From JAMQKA01 sp033722415 (GTDB taxonomy: Bacteria > Bacteroidota > Rhodothermia > Balneolales > Balneolaceae), in assembly GCA_033722415.1 (NCBI GenBank), contig JAWVZC010000251.1, positions 1 to 6,478 of the forward strand: a stretch of DNA of 6,478 nucleotides, read 5' to 3'. Numbering within the stretch: the first letter of the stretch is position 1; each line of letters starts with the position of its first letter. The position numbers and the translations under genes are program-made. Shown here in pieces: positions 1 to 6,101 of the stretch. The notes under the pieces were generated by a model, which ran no database searches, was not told where the DNA came from, and was given only the letters and a program-made list of their open reading frames with translations.

Positions 1-809
1 ACATCGCTGGTCTGATCTACCCGCCGGTATGAGCCAAAAAGCTCAAACTTCTCAGTTTGATACCCCAGTTTTCCGGCGAGATCCAGCTTGTCGAAGTCGT
101 CCCGGTCGCGCCCGGGAAACGCGGTGGGATCCTGCAGGGTGTCGATGGTGGCGTCGAACCCGTTACTCAGCCTGTGGCTGATTCCGAAATCAGCGTAGAA
201 TCCGCCGCTGCCGGAGTAGTTCAGGTTCAGCTGGTTACCGGTGGAGTAGGTGCTGGTCCCGAAGGTACCGTGCCGTGTTCCGACTGATCCGCTGATGCCC
301 GCTGATGAAGGGCCGCGGGTAATGACGTTAATTACACCGCCAATGGCTGACGATCCGTAGAGCGTGCTGTGGGATCCTCTCACGATTTCGATCCGCTGAA
401 CGCGGGCCAGTGAGAGCTCCGAAAGATCGAGGCTGTTTGCTGCCGTGGAGGGGTCGCTTATGCGGATGCCGTCGATCAGAACCACCGAGTGGTTACTATT
501 GGCATTACGCAGGAACGCACTCTGTACCGAGCCGGGATTCTGGCCTTCCCCCACTATATGCAGGCTCTGCTGTTCGGCCAAAAGCTCTCCCACGCTATAG
601 TAGCTGGAATTGCGCAGCTCTTCACTGCTTATAACGGTCACATTACGACCCACCGTCCGGGGCGACTCCGCCCACCGGCTGGCACTGATTATTACTTCAT
701 TCAGGGTATAGGTTCGAGTAGTGTCAACCTGGCTTTGAGCAGTGAACGGGAAAGCCAGGAGTAGCAACAAGACAGTTGGGACTGTACTGCGTTGGGTTGT
801 ATAAGACAT
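1..809 (-). CDS. btuB: TonB-dependent outer-membrane receptor, BtuB-type cobalamin transporter (partial, N-terminal part)
   Basis: Outer-membrane beta-barrel transporter that would import a cobalamin-type ligand into the periplasm using TonB/ExbBD energy. I translated 269 residues from ATG at 809; the frame stays open to the left edge, so most of the barrel is missing. Residues 1-26 look like a signal peptide: hydrophobic run at 11-22 and a likely cleavage near AQS-Q. Residues 35-45 (TLNEVIISASR) fit the TonB-box/start-of-plug region. The plug covers about 52-166 and contains VLIDGIRISDP (110-120) and the classic IEIVRGSHSTLYGSSAIGGV stretch (140-159). Barrel strands begin after about 170. 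The vitamin B12 assignment rests mainly on the cobalamin riboswitch in its leader; the receptor sequence alone would only support a TonB-dependent receptor. A weak GGAAA lies 3 bases before the ATG. Confidence 0.85.
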   Translation of the reverse strand, partial: MSYTTQRSTVPTVLLLLLAFPFTAQSQVDTTRTYTLNEVIISASRWAESPRTVGRNVTVISSEELRNSSYYSVGELLAEQQSLHIVGEGQNPGSVQSAFLRNANSNHSVVLIDGIRISDPSTAANSLDLSELSLARVQRIEIVRGSHSTLYGSSAIGGVINVITRGPSSAGISGSVGTRHGTFGTSTYSTGNQLNLNYSGSGGFYADFGISHRLSNGFDATIDTLQDPTAFPGRDRDDFDKLDLAGKLGYQTEKFELFGSYRRVDQTSD

Positions 810-836
810 GATTTCCAGTAATTAGGTTACAAATGA

Positions 837-850
837 TGATGAATTCATCA
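837..850. repeat. 14-bp perfect palindrome in the btuB leader
   Basis: TGATGAATTCATCA lies about 28 bases before the btuB start codon, between the riboswitch and the gene. It could form a small hairpin of the expression platform, but its centre is AT-only and self-complementary, so it may simply be chance. No run of U follows it on the minus strand, so it is not a clear terminator. Confidence 0.35.
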
Positions 851-947
851 CTCGCACCTTTGGGAAAGATCCAGAAGGGCATAAATAGCGAACTGTGGAC
901 AGCCGCGTATTTATTCTTCGCTTTTCTCCCGAAAGCTACGAATGCAG

Positions 948-1175
948 GTGCACAGGCAGGTCTTCTGGCTTATCCCGGTCAATCGTCCCTTCCCGTCCCG
1001 ACATCCGCCGGGTCAGTGGTTATCAACGATTAACGGTTAATCCCGGATGGTATCACTGCATACCGGGATTGGGAATTACAGCATCGGGGAATGCTCCGGA
1101 CTCTCCCGAAAGGTTTCGGGAACACCGGATTCCCTTTTAATCTCGCTCCCGCAAGGGAACCGAGAACCAATGCAC
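948..1175 (-). promoter_or_regulatory. Cobalamin riboswitch (B12 element) in the btuB leader
   Basis: Adenosyl- or other cobalamin-sensing RNA expected to lower btuB expression when B12 is plentiful. On the minus strand the conserved blocks occur in the right order: AGGGAATCCGGTG (about 1126-1138), GTCCGGAGC, TTCCCCGATGCTGTAA (P4 region with GCAT/ATGC), ACCACTG, GGGAAGGGACGAT, and the B12 box AAGCCAGAAGACCTGCC near 956-972. A strong arm, AATCCCGG/CCGGGATT, pairs 1039-1046 with 1063-1070. GTGCA at 1175-1171 can pair with TGCAC at 952-948 to close P1, and I used these as the limits. About 138 bases separate the element from the btuB ATG. No hairpin followed by a U-run is visible there, so control of translation is more likely than termination. 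Confidence 0.93.
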
Positions 1176-1439
1176 GCTGAGAAGATACAGGCTTGAAGTA
1201 TGAATTCAAACTCTTTTTACCGGGGTTTGCCGGTCCGGGGACGAGGTACAGGCGGGGGCAAACCGGATCATTGCGTTTTCGGTTAAACGGGATGACGCGG
1301 CAGGGCTGGGTTACCCCACTACACCACACCGCGGATTCATGCAACCTGGTTGCCTGGAGCCCCCTGCGTACCGGTTACGCTGCCCTTTGGGCGGCGAAAT
1401 CGCCTGCCCCATAAATCCCGGAGAGTCCGGCAGGAACTG
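1176..1439. other. Intergenic region without a gene, rich in short hairpins
   Basis: This stretch lies between the SRPBCC-gene stop and the riboswitch; with the riboswitch it makes about 630 bases without a coding region (810-1439). I see no convincing protein: open frames here are low-complexity shadows and partly cross the riboswitch. Short inverted repeats follow one another: 1341-1353 (GCAACC/GGTTGC), 1366-1380 (GCGTA/TACGC), 1382-1392 (GCCC/GGGC), 1389-1410 (GGGCGGCG/CGCC-T-GCCC), 1420-1432 (CCGGA/TCCGG) and 1437-1450 (CTGTC/GACAG, reaching into the gene's last codons). A wider pair, GGTTTGCC at 1224-1231 and GGCAAACC at 1257-1264, lies nearer the btuB promoter. None has a U-run typical of an intrinsic terminator. 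Confidence 0.6.
1180..1210 (-). promoter_or_regulatory. Candidate promoter of the riboswitch-btuB transcript
   Basis: On the minus strand TTTGAA (1210-1205) and TATCTT (1187-1182) are 17 bases apart. This fits a sigma70-like TTGAAT-N16-TATCTT and also the Bacteroidota TTTG-N19-TAnnTTTG pattern, with a poor match in the last two bases. The expected transcription start is near 1175, where P1 of the riboswitch begins. That agreement is the main support. It is a prediction from the bases only. Confidence 0.5.
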
Positions 1440-2294
1440 TCAAGCGACAGGCACCTCATCCTGTTCTGCTCTCTTTTTCCATGCCTCCATCAAATCACGA
1501 CAAACGGGCCGAAAACGGTCTGCCATGAAGGGGTGCACAAGCAGAACATGACCATAGGTTTGATACTCCAATTCAAAAATCATCTCAATCTGGAGATTTC
1601 CCGTATCGTCAGTTATGATACCCCAAGTTCCCTGCAGCGCGGAAAAGGGATAGGGATAGTCCGCCGCATCGGTATGCACACGGAAGGAGTAGCGCCGGCC
1701 CGGCTCCCACACGGTACAGGTCTCGGTCCAGGAATCACTTCCGCTGTAGCATGTTCTCTTCATCCCCTCACCCTCGCCGGCAAGATGCCTGACGTCGTCA
1801 ATATTTGAAGCGACCTCATGGTAGTTTTCGATATCGGATATTACGCTCCACACCGCGGCCCGGTCAGCGTCCACTCCGATGGTGAACCTGAGCGCTTTTT
1901 GCCTCGGGTTCCCGGCTTCGGCCTCAGCATGAGACAACCCGTACGACTGATGCAGGGCAAAAGCGCATACGGGAACCGCTGTCGCCGCAATGAGATTATA
2001 TCCCGCCGACGTGAGGTCTAACAAACCGGCCGTGACGATCACCGCACTGCCCGCCACCCACAGCAGATCCAGCGCGGTGATGACCAGCACCTTCGACAGA
2101 TGAAGCGGTGCCCGGGTCGACTCATACCACACCGAAAAAGCAAACAGGACCAGGCCAATGCCCACTCCCTGGAAGGGCCACAGGATCTCTGTACCGAACA
2201 GATCGGCCATGGAACCTGTCAACAGAAGCAGCAGCGCACCGCAGGTGAACGAAAACAGCGCATTTATTCGAAGGGCAATTCTGATGTTTTTCAT
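1440..2294 (-). CDS. Membrane protein with C-terminal SRPBCC (START-like) domain
   Basis: Function unknown. From ATG at 2294 the protein has 284 residues. The first half holds four hydrophobic segments (about 8-30, 38-57, 67-90 and 99-115). The second half, from about 134 (ALRFTIGVDADRAAVWSVISDIENYHEV), matches the start of SRPBCC/polyketide-cyclase-like folds, which bind hydrophobic ligands in a cavity; the domain runs to about 275 and ends in an amphipathic helix (FRPVCRDLMEAWKKRAEQ). The frame extends upstream to ATG at 2354 and TTG at 2360. I prefer 2294 because the hydrophobic first helix follows at once and the extra residues look non-conserved. The start codon sits inside a 10-bp inverted repeat. 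The gene lies downstream of the Crp-like regulator on the same strand (91 bases from its stop, or 25 with the longest start), so co-transcription is possible. Confidence 0.75.
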   Translation of the reverse strand: MKNIRIALRINALFSFTCGALLLLLTGSMADLFGTEILWPFQGVGIGLVLFAFSVWYESTRAPLHLSKVLVITALDLLWVAGSAVIVTAGLLDLTSAGYNLIAATAVPVCAFALHQSYGLSHAEAEAGNPRQKALRFTIGVDADRAAVWSVISDIENYHEVASNIDDVRHLAGEGEGMKRTCYSGSDSWTETCTVWEPGRRYSFRVHTDAADYPYPFSALQGTWGIITDDTGNLQIEMIFELEYQTYGHVLLVHPFMADRFRPVCRDLMEAWKKRAEQDEVPVA

Positions 2295-2325
2295 ACCTGA
2301 ATGGATTAGGTTGGAATTCAGGTAT
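2293..2325. repeat. 10-bp perfect inverted repeat spanning the SRPBCC-gene start
   Basis: ATACCTGAAT (2293-2302) and ATTCAGGTAT (2316-2325) are exact reverse complements separated by 13 bases, centre to centre about 23 bp. In the minus-strand mRNA the second arm contains AGG and the first two bases of the ATG at 2294, so a hairpin would bury the likely start site. As DNA the arms are about two helical turns apart, a usual arrangement for a dimeric repressor or activator. Which of the two it is cannot be told from sequence. Confidence 0.6.
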
Positions 2326-2385
2326 AACTTACGCTTCAGGAGCAGGGGCTCCATTGACAAATATCAAGAAATCATAAATGGAATG

Positions 2386-2949
2386 CTATTTACTGCGCAG
2401 CCGGCTCAGCGTTTCCGGGGTGATACCCAACATCGAGGCGATATGTCGCAGGGGTACCCGGTTGAAGAGTTCCGGCTGGTTTTGGAGCAGCTGTTGATAT
2501 CTGTCCTCCGCCTTCATATACAGGTGGGCAAAAATTCGCTGCTCCAGGGCGGCAAATGAATTCGCAAGAATGCGGTTGTCAAACTCCATCCAACCCGGAT
2601 GCCGGTCGAGCAGGGTAAAATGATCATCCCGGGTAATCACGAGCAGTTCGGCATCGGTAAGGGCCTGAATATACCAGCGGCTGGGCCGGTCAAATACAAA
2701 ACTGGACAGTGCAGTAATGAAGCTGTGGTCCGATCCGATCCAGAGGGTTACCTCCTGTCCTTCGGCAAGATTATAGATACGGAGAACCCCGCTGCGAATG
2801 AAAGCCATCTTGCGGCAGTATTGACCCGCTTCCACAAAATGCTCCCCGGCGTCCAGTCCTGATTCCCGGAACATGCTCAGAATCTCCTCTTTCACCGCCG
2901 GCTTGATCGCCACCTGTTCCGATATGCACTGTTCCAGGTCCAATTTCAT
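2386..2949 (-). CDS. Crp/Fnr-family transcriptional regulator
   Basis: Predicted cytosolic DNA-binding regulator of 187 residues from ATG at 2949. An N-terminal cyclic-nucleotide-binding-like beta-roll covers about 15-115, with the motif FIRSGVLRIYNLAEGQEVTLW at its core. A long connecting helix follows, then a winged helix-turn-helix at about 163-187 (VPLRHIASMLGITPETLSRLR), the recognition helix being TPETLSRLR. The usual cAMP-contacting block is replaced by DRPSRWYIQAL, as is common in Bacteroidota members, so cAMP need not be the signal; there is no Fnr-like cysteine cluster. An upstream ATG at 2973 would add eight residues. Neither start has a Shine-Dalgarno, and 2949 was chosen because MKLDLEQCISEQ resembles the family's N-termini. 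It lies between folA and the SRPBCC gene. Targets are unknown. Confidence 0.88.
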   Translation of the reverse strand: MKLDLEQCISEQVAIKPAVKEEILSMFRESGLDAGEHFVEAGQYCRKMAFIRSGVLRIYNLAEGQEVTLWIGSDHSFITALSSFVFDRPSRWYIQALTDAELLVITRDDHFTLLDRHPGWMEFDNRILANSFAALEQRIFAHLYMKAEDRYQQLLQNQPELFNRVPLRHIASMLGITPETLSRLRSK

Positions 2950-3026
2950 ATTTAGAATGGGTTTTGATTGCATTCAGCAGTTCATTATTACAGGCACCCT
3001 TTTGCTGCGACCGCTGGTTTCAACAA

Positions 3027-3509
3027 TTACTCCCCGATCCGTTCATATTCGAGGATGGTAAACTCCTCGTGCTCTTCCCGGCTCGTTTCCCGCCAGACCG
3101 TCCCGATCTCGTCGCGGTACTCTGGAAACCAGGTATCGCCCTCATACTCCTTTTGTATGCGGGTGATCACCAGCCTGTCGGCCAGGTTAATAGTCTGCCG
3201 GTAGATCTCCCCGCCGCCAATCACATACACCAGATCATACTCCTTTTCCCTCAGGTACCGCAGGGCTTTGTCGATCGAGTCAAAGGTGGGTACCTGGTCA
3301 TACTCGCGGCTGCGGCTGAGTACCACGTTTTCGCGACCCGGAAGCGGCTTTTCACTGAGCTCTTCAAATTCCCCGCGGCCCATCAGCACCGGGTGCCCCA
3401 TGGTGGTGCGCTTGAAATGTTTCATATCCTCGGGATAGTGCCACGGCAGGTCCCCATCCTTCCCGATCACGAGGTTGGGATCATGTGCAGCTATCAGGGC
3501 GAGTTTCAT
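3027..3509 (-). CDS. folA: Dihydrofolate reductase
   Basis: Reduces dihydrofolate to tetrahydrofolate with NADPH in the cytosol, the step targeted by trimethoprim. The 160 residues are the normal bacterial length. Visible family motifs are LIAAHDPNLVIGKDGDLPWHYPEDMKHFK (5-33, split here only for description) with the catalytic acid at Asp28, TMGHPVLMGR (36-45), LPGRENVVLSR (56-66), VIGGGEIYRQ (96-105) and GDTWFPEY (124-131). One oddity: the usual MGR-x-T/F-ES cofactor-phosphate loop reads MGRGEFEE (43-50), with Glu47 where Thr is typical. ATG at 3509 overlaps the thyA stop in the sequence ATGA, so translation is coupled to thyA. About 77 bases separate it from the next gene, with no clear terminator. 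Confidence 0.97.
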   Translation of the reverse strand: MKLALIAAHDPNLVIGKDGDLPWHYPEDMKHFKRTTMGHPVLMGRGEFEELSEKPLPGRENVVLSRSREYDQVPTFDSIDKALRYLREKEYDLVYVIGGGEIYRQTINLADRLVITRIQKEYEGDTWFPEYRDEIGTVWRETSREEHEEFTILEYERIGE

Positions 3510-4354
3510 ACCGCCACCTCGAACTTGATGGAGGGATGCGGATTATAATCGTGCAGGGTGAAGTCATCGAATGTCAGTTCATCCACCGGCTTGTCGGCAA
3601 TCTCCAGCCGGGGACGTTCACGCGGCTCCCGGGTAAGCTGTTCCTTAAGCCCGTCGATATGGTTGACGTAGATATGTGCATCTACGATGGTGTGGGCAAA
3701 GGTGCCGTACTCCAGCCCCACTTCATTGGCCACCGCCATCGTCAGGGCCGCATAGCAGGCCAGATTGAAGGGGATGCCGAGGGCGATGTCACCGGAACGC
3801 TGGGTAAGGTGGCAGTTCAGCTTGCCGTCGGCCACGTTAAAAATGTACATCAGATGACACGGCGGCAGTGCCATCTCCCTGAGCAGCCCGGGGTGCCAGG
3901 CACTTACCACGATGCGCCGGCTGTTGGGGTTATTCTTGAGCATGTCGATCGCCCGCTGCACCTGGTCGAACTCCTTTTTCACCATCTGGGTGCGCACGAT
4001 GTGGGAGGCGTCGCCCTCGAAACGGACTTCTTCCTCTTCAACATAGGGAAACCTTCGCCAGAGTACCGGGTAGATCGGCCCGACATGTCCATCATCATCC
4101 GCCCATGCATCCCAGATATGGCAGTCGTTTTCATCCCGCAGCCAGCGAATATGGTCCTCGCCACGGAGATACCAGAGCAGTTCCAGGATCACCGATCGAA
4201 AATACACTTTCTTTGTTGTCAGCAGCGGGTAGCCCTTCGAGAGATCCACCTTGTAGAATTCCGCAAAACTGGAAAGGGTGTCTATCCCGGTCCGATTTTC
4301 CTTGCGAACACCATTTTCCAGTACATTCCGGACCAAATCCAAGTAAGCTTTCAT
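3506..4354 (-). CDS. thyA: Thymidylate synthase
   Basis: Converts dUMP and methylene-tetrahydrofolate into dTMP and dihydrofolate in the cytosol. From ATG at 4354 the protein has 282 residues, against 264 in E. coli. Recognised: Arg21 in ENRTGIDTLSSF, the ELLWYLRG helix (58-65), NSRRIVVSAW (144-153), catalytic Cys166 in ALPPCH, QRSGDIALGIPFNLACYA (185-202) and DAHIYVNH (225-232). The extra length is mostly an insertion rich in acidic residues at about 104-127, just after GPIYPVLWRRFP, where the usual text is GPVYGKQW. The frame stays open upstream to 4669, but that would overlap the end of mgtE by 175 bases and has no family similarity, so I reject it. The gene lies 140 bases downstream of mgtE and overlaps folA by four bases. 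Confidence 0.97.
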   Translation of the reverse strand: MKAYLDLVRNVLENGVRKENRTGIDTLSSFAEFYKVDLSKGYPLLTTKKVYFRSVILELLWYLRGEDHIRWLRDENDCHIWDAWADDDGHVGPIYPVLWRRFPYVEEEEVRFEGDASHIVRTQMVKKEFDQVQRAIDMLKNNPNSRRIVVSAWHPGLLREMALPPCHLMYIFNVADGKLNCHLTQRSGDIALGIPFNLACYAALTMAVANEVGLEYGTFAHTIVDAHIYVNHIDGLKEQLTREPRERPRLEIADKPVDELTFDDFTLHDYNPHPSIKFEVAV

Positions 4355-4388
4355 AAGTACGTATAATTGTTTGATATGTTCGAAATCA

Positions 4389-4404
4389 CACCCGGCTACG
4401 GGTG
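4389..4404 (-). terminator. Possible weak terminator or leader hairpin between mgtE and thyA
   Basis: CACCCG-GCTA-CGGGTG is a perfect 6-bp stem with a four-base loop. On the minus strand it is followed by TGATTTCG, a poor U-tract. A second stem, CCGGCA (4408-4413) with TGCCGG (4426-4431), lies between it and mgtE. Together they could weaken read-through from mgtE into thyA, or belong to the thyA leader. The lack of a true U-run keeps confidence low. Confidence 0.3.
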
Positions 4405-4494
4405 ATACCGGCATTATGCAGAACCTGCCGGCATGTTGAGGCAAACCGCACCCGTGAATCCCTGTCATACGCTTCTTGCTGTAACGGTATTTAC

Positions 4495-5877
4495 CTAAAG
4501 CACCACTCCCTGCAGCAGTGCCACCGCGATCGAAAAATAGATAACAATCCCGGTAACATCCACCAGCGTGGAGACGAATGGCGCCGAGGTCACCGCCGGA
4601 TCGAGCCCCATTTTTGTGAGTGCGAATGGCAACATGGATCCGCTCAGGTTTCCAAACAGCACCACGCACACCAGGCTCAGGCTCACTACGAGTGCACTTA
4701 GAACAAGTTCGATCGTCATCGGCTCACCGGCCGCATATCCGTAGGTCAATATCACAAAAAAACCGAGGAAACCAAGCAGCGATCCGAGCATCAGGCCGGA
4801 GAGCAGTTCTCGGCCAAAAATCTGCTTCCAATCCTCCATCTCGATATCGTCGGTCGACAGGGCCCGGATAATCAGCGTAGCGGCCTGGGAACCGGAGTTA
4901 CCCCCGCTGGAGATGATCATGGGGATAAACAGGGAGAGGAAAACCGCCCCTGCAATTACATTTTCGTACGCCCCCATCGCCGTGGCGGTCAGCATCTGTC
5001 CGATAAACAGAATGATCAGCCAACCGATCCGCTTTCGCACCATCTCAAAAATGGAAGTCTGGGAATAGTAGTCGTCCAGAGCGTCCATTCCGGCCATCAG
5101 CTGCATATCCTCGGTCGTTTCCTCCTCCGCCACGTCAATCACATCGTCTACCGTTACAATGCCCACCAGGATGCCGTCGGAGTCGACCACCGGCATCGCC
5201 ACCCGGTCGTACTTGCTCAGCATTTTTACCGCGTCCTCCTGGTCCTCGAAAGCCGAAAGTGCCTCGAACGATTCATCCATCAGCGATTCAATCGTCGCGT
5301 CGGGGTCCGCCAGAATCAGCTGGTTGAGCCGTAAATCGTCAATCAGGTGCTCACTCTCATCGACCACATAGATGACATTTACGGTTTCCGCACTGTGACC
5401 GAACTTACGGATATGCTCCATACTGTAACGGATGGTCCAGTCCTTGCGTACTTTCACGTAGCGCGGGGTCATCAGCCGGCCGACGCTCTCATCGGGGTAG
5501 CCCAGCAGCTTCTGGACCAGCTTGCGGTCGTCTGTTTTCATCGAGTTCATCACCCGCTGGGTCAGGTGCCCCGGCAGCTCCTCCATCAGTGCCACGCGCT
5601 CATCCGGCTCCAGGTTTGACATCACTTCGCTGAGCTGCTGGGCGGTAAACACTTCCAGCAGCTCCACCCCTTTTTGCGAGCTCAGGTAGGTGAAAACGTC
5701 GGCTGCCTTCTGTTTTTTGAGCAGGCGAAATATCACGATCGCCACTTCCGCCTCCAGCTCCTCCAGCAGCTCGGCGACATCCACGGCGGGAACATCGTTC
5801 AGGATATCCTTCAGGGCGACCCAATCCTTGTTTTTGATCAGTTCGTCAAACTCGGGTTTGAGAAGATCGACAATCAT
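4495..5877 (-). CDS. mgtE: Magnesium transporter MgtE
   Basis: Homodimeric inner-membrane Mg2+ channel/transporter whose cytosolic part closes the pore when Mg2+ is plentiful. The 460 residues are normal for the family. Domain order: MgtE_N superhelical domain about 20-130, with SVGRLMTP (131-138) at the junction; two CBS domains about 137-195 and 198-255 (DRVAMPVVDSDGILVGIVTVDD); an acidic plug helix about 256-283; then five membrane helices about 284-302, 307-330, 358-380, 388-410 and 430-456. Family signatures in the membrane part are SSGGNSGSQAATLIIRAL (323-340) and DPAVTSAPFVSTLVDVTG (426-443). Asp440 is the likely counterpart of the pore-lining aspartate of the Thermus protein. It starts at ATG 5877, divergent from lexA. 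No M-box-like Mg2+ riboswitch is visible in its leader. Confidence 0.96.
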   Translation of the reverse strand: MIVDLLKPEFDELIKNKDWVALKDILNDVPAVDVAELLEELEAEVAIVIFRLLKKQKAADVFTYLSSQKGVELLEVFTAQQLSEVMSNLEPDERVALMEELPGHLTQRVMNSMKTDDRKLVQKLLGYPDESVGRLMTPRYVKVRKDWTIRYSMEHIRKFGHSAETVNVIYVVDESEHLIDDLRLNQLILADPDATIESLMDESFEALSAFEDQEDAVKMLSKYDRVAMPVVDSDGILVGIVTVDDVIDVAEEETTEDMQLMAGMDALDDYYSQTSIFEMVRKRIGWLIILFIGQMLTATAMGAYENVIAGAVFLSLFIPMIISSGGNSGSQAATLIIRALSTDDIEMEDWKQIFGRELLSGLMLGSLLGFLGFFVILTYGYAAGEPMTIELVLSALVVSLSLVCVVLFGNLSGSMLPFALTKMGLDPAVTSAPFVSTLVDVTGIVIYFSIAVALLQGVVL

Positions 5878-5977
5878 GAATGCCTTGCCTGGTTTGAATT
5901 ACCGGGGTGCAGCGGGGACCAACCGGCGCTGTGTTCGGACGTTTGAACGGAATACGATTTCATTTCTCAATTCGGTG

Positions 5978-6008
5978 TGAATTTAAGCCAACTTGAGATG
6001 GATTCAAA
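5978..6008 (-). promoter_or_regulatory. Candidate mgtE promoter
   Basis: On the minus strand TTTGAA (6008-6003) is followed after 17 bases by TAAATT (5985-5980), giving TTTG-N19-TAAATTCA, the same spacing as the btuB and lexA candidates. Transcription would start near 5973, leaving a leader of roughly 95 bases before the ATG at 5877. Prediction from sequence only. Confidence 0.45.
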
Positions 6009-6013
6009 GTTGG
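5988..6013. repeat. Inverted repeat within the mgtE promoter
   Basis: CCAACTT (5988-5994) and AAGTTGG (6007-6013) are perfect reverse complements, extendable to nine pairs with one bulged A. They enclose the -35-like element and most of the spacer of the candidate mgtE promoter. That position suits a repressor operator. The repeat lies upstream of the expected transcription start, so an RNA role is less likely. Confidence 0.45.
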
Positions 6014-6070
6014 AACACAGGGTCTTCCGGCGACCGCCCGGATATGCTTTCACCAGGATGCCTGACCAAT

Positions 6071-6101
6071 TTTGAAAACAGCCTGACTGATTGTATTTTA
6101 T
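6071..6101 (+). promoter_or_regulatory. Candidate lexA promoter
   Basis: TTTGAA (6071-6076) and TATTTT (6094-6099) are 17 bases apart, giving TTTG-N19-TATTTTAT. Transcription would begin near 6106 and leave a short leader of about 19 bases with no Shine-Dalgarno, which is common in Bacteroidota-like organisms. It is supported by matching the layout of two other candidate promoters in the window. Confidence 0.5.

Noticed and set aside
1221..1266. GGTTTGCC/GGCAAACC pair as an intrinsic terminator
   Set aside because: The stem is interrupted by a 25-base loop and on the minus strand is followed by GGTAAAAAG, an A-run rather than a U-run.
1030..1344. Open frame of 104 codons on the minus strand before btuB
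   Set aside because: It runs through the 5' half of the cobalamin riboswitch and shows no protein-like composition.
1290..1350. tRNA-like stretch on the minus strand (GTGTAGTGGGGTAACCC resembles a D-arm)
   Set aside because: No matching anticodon arm, no TTCGAAT-type T-loop and no seven-base acceptor stem could be found around it.
1350..1808. Open frame of 152 codons on the plus strand
   Set aside because: Mostly opposite the SRPBCC gene and crosses the hairpin region; no motif.
2964..3548. Open frame of 194 codons on the plus strand
   Set aside because: Opposite folA and without recognisable motifs; a shadow frame.
3485..4366. Long open frame of 293 codons on the plus strand
   Set aside because: It lies opposite thyA, which has clear catalytic motifs; the plus-strand translation shows no domain and arises from the GC-rich codon positions.
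4355..4669. N-terminal extension of thyA by 105 residues
   Set aside because: It would overlap the end of mgtE, contains no ThyA similarity, and MKAYLDLVRNVLENG at 4354 is the family-like N-terminus.
5933..5948. GTTC-N8-GAAC near mgtE as an SOS box
   Set aside because: Arms of only four bases, order and spacing do not match known GAAC-N4-GTTC or GTTC-N7-GTTC boxes, and it lies downstream of the mgtE promoter candidate.
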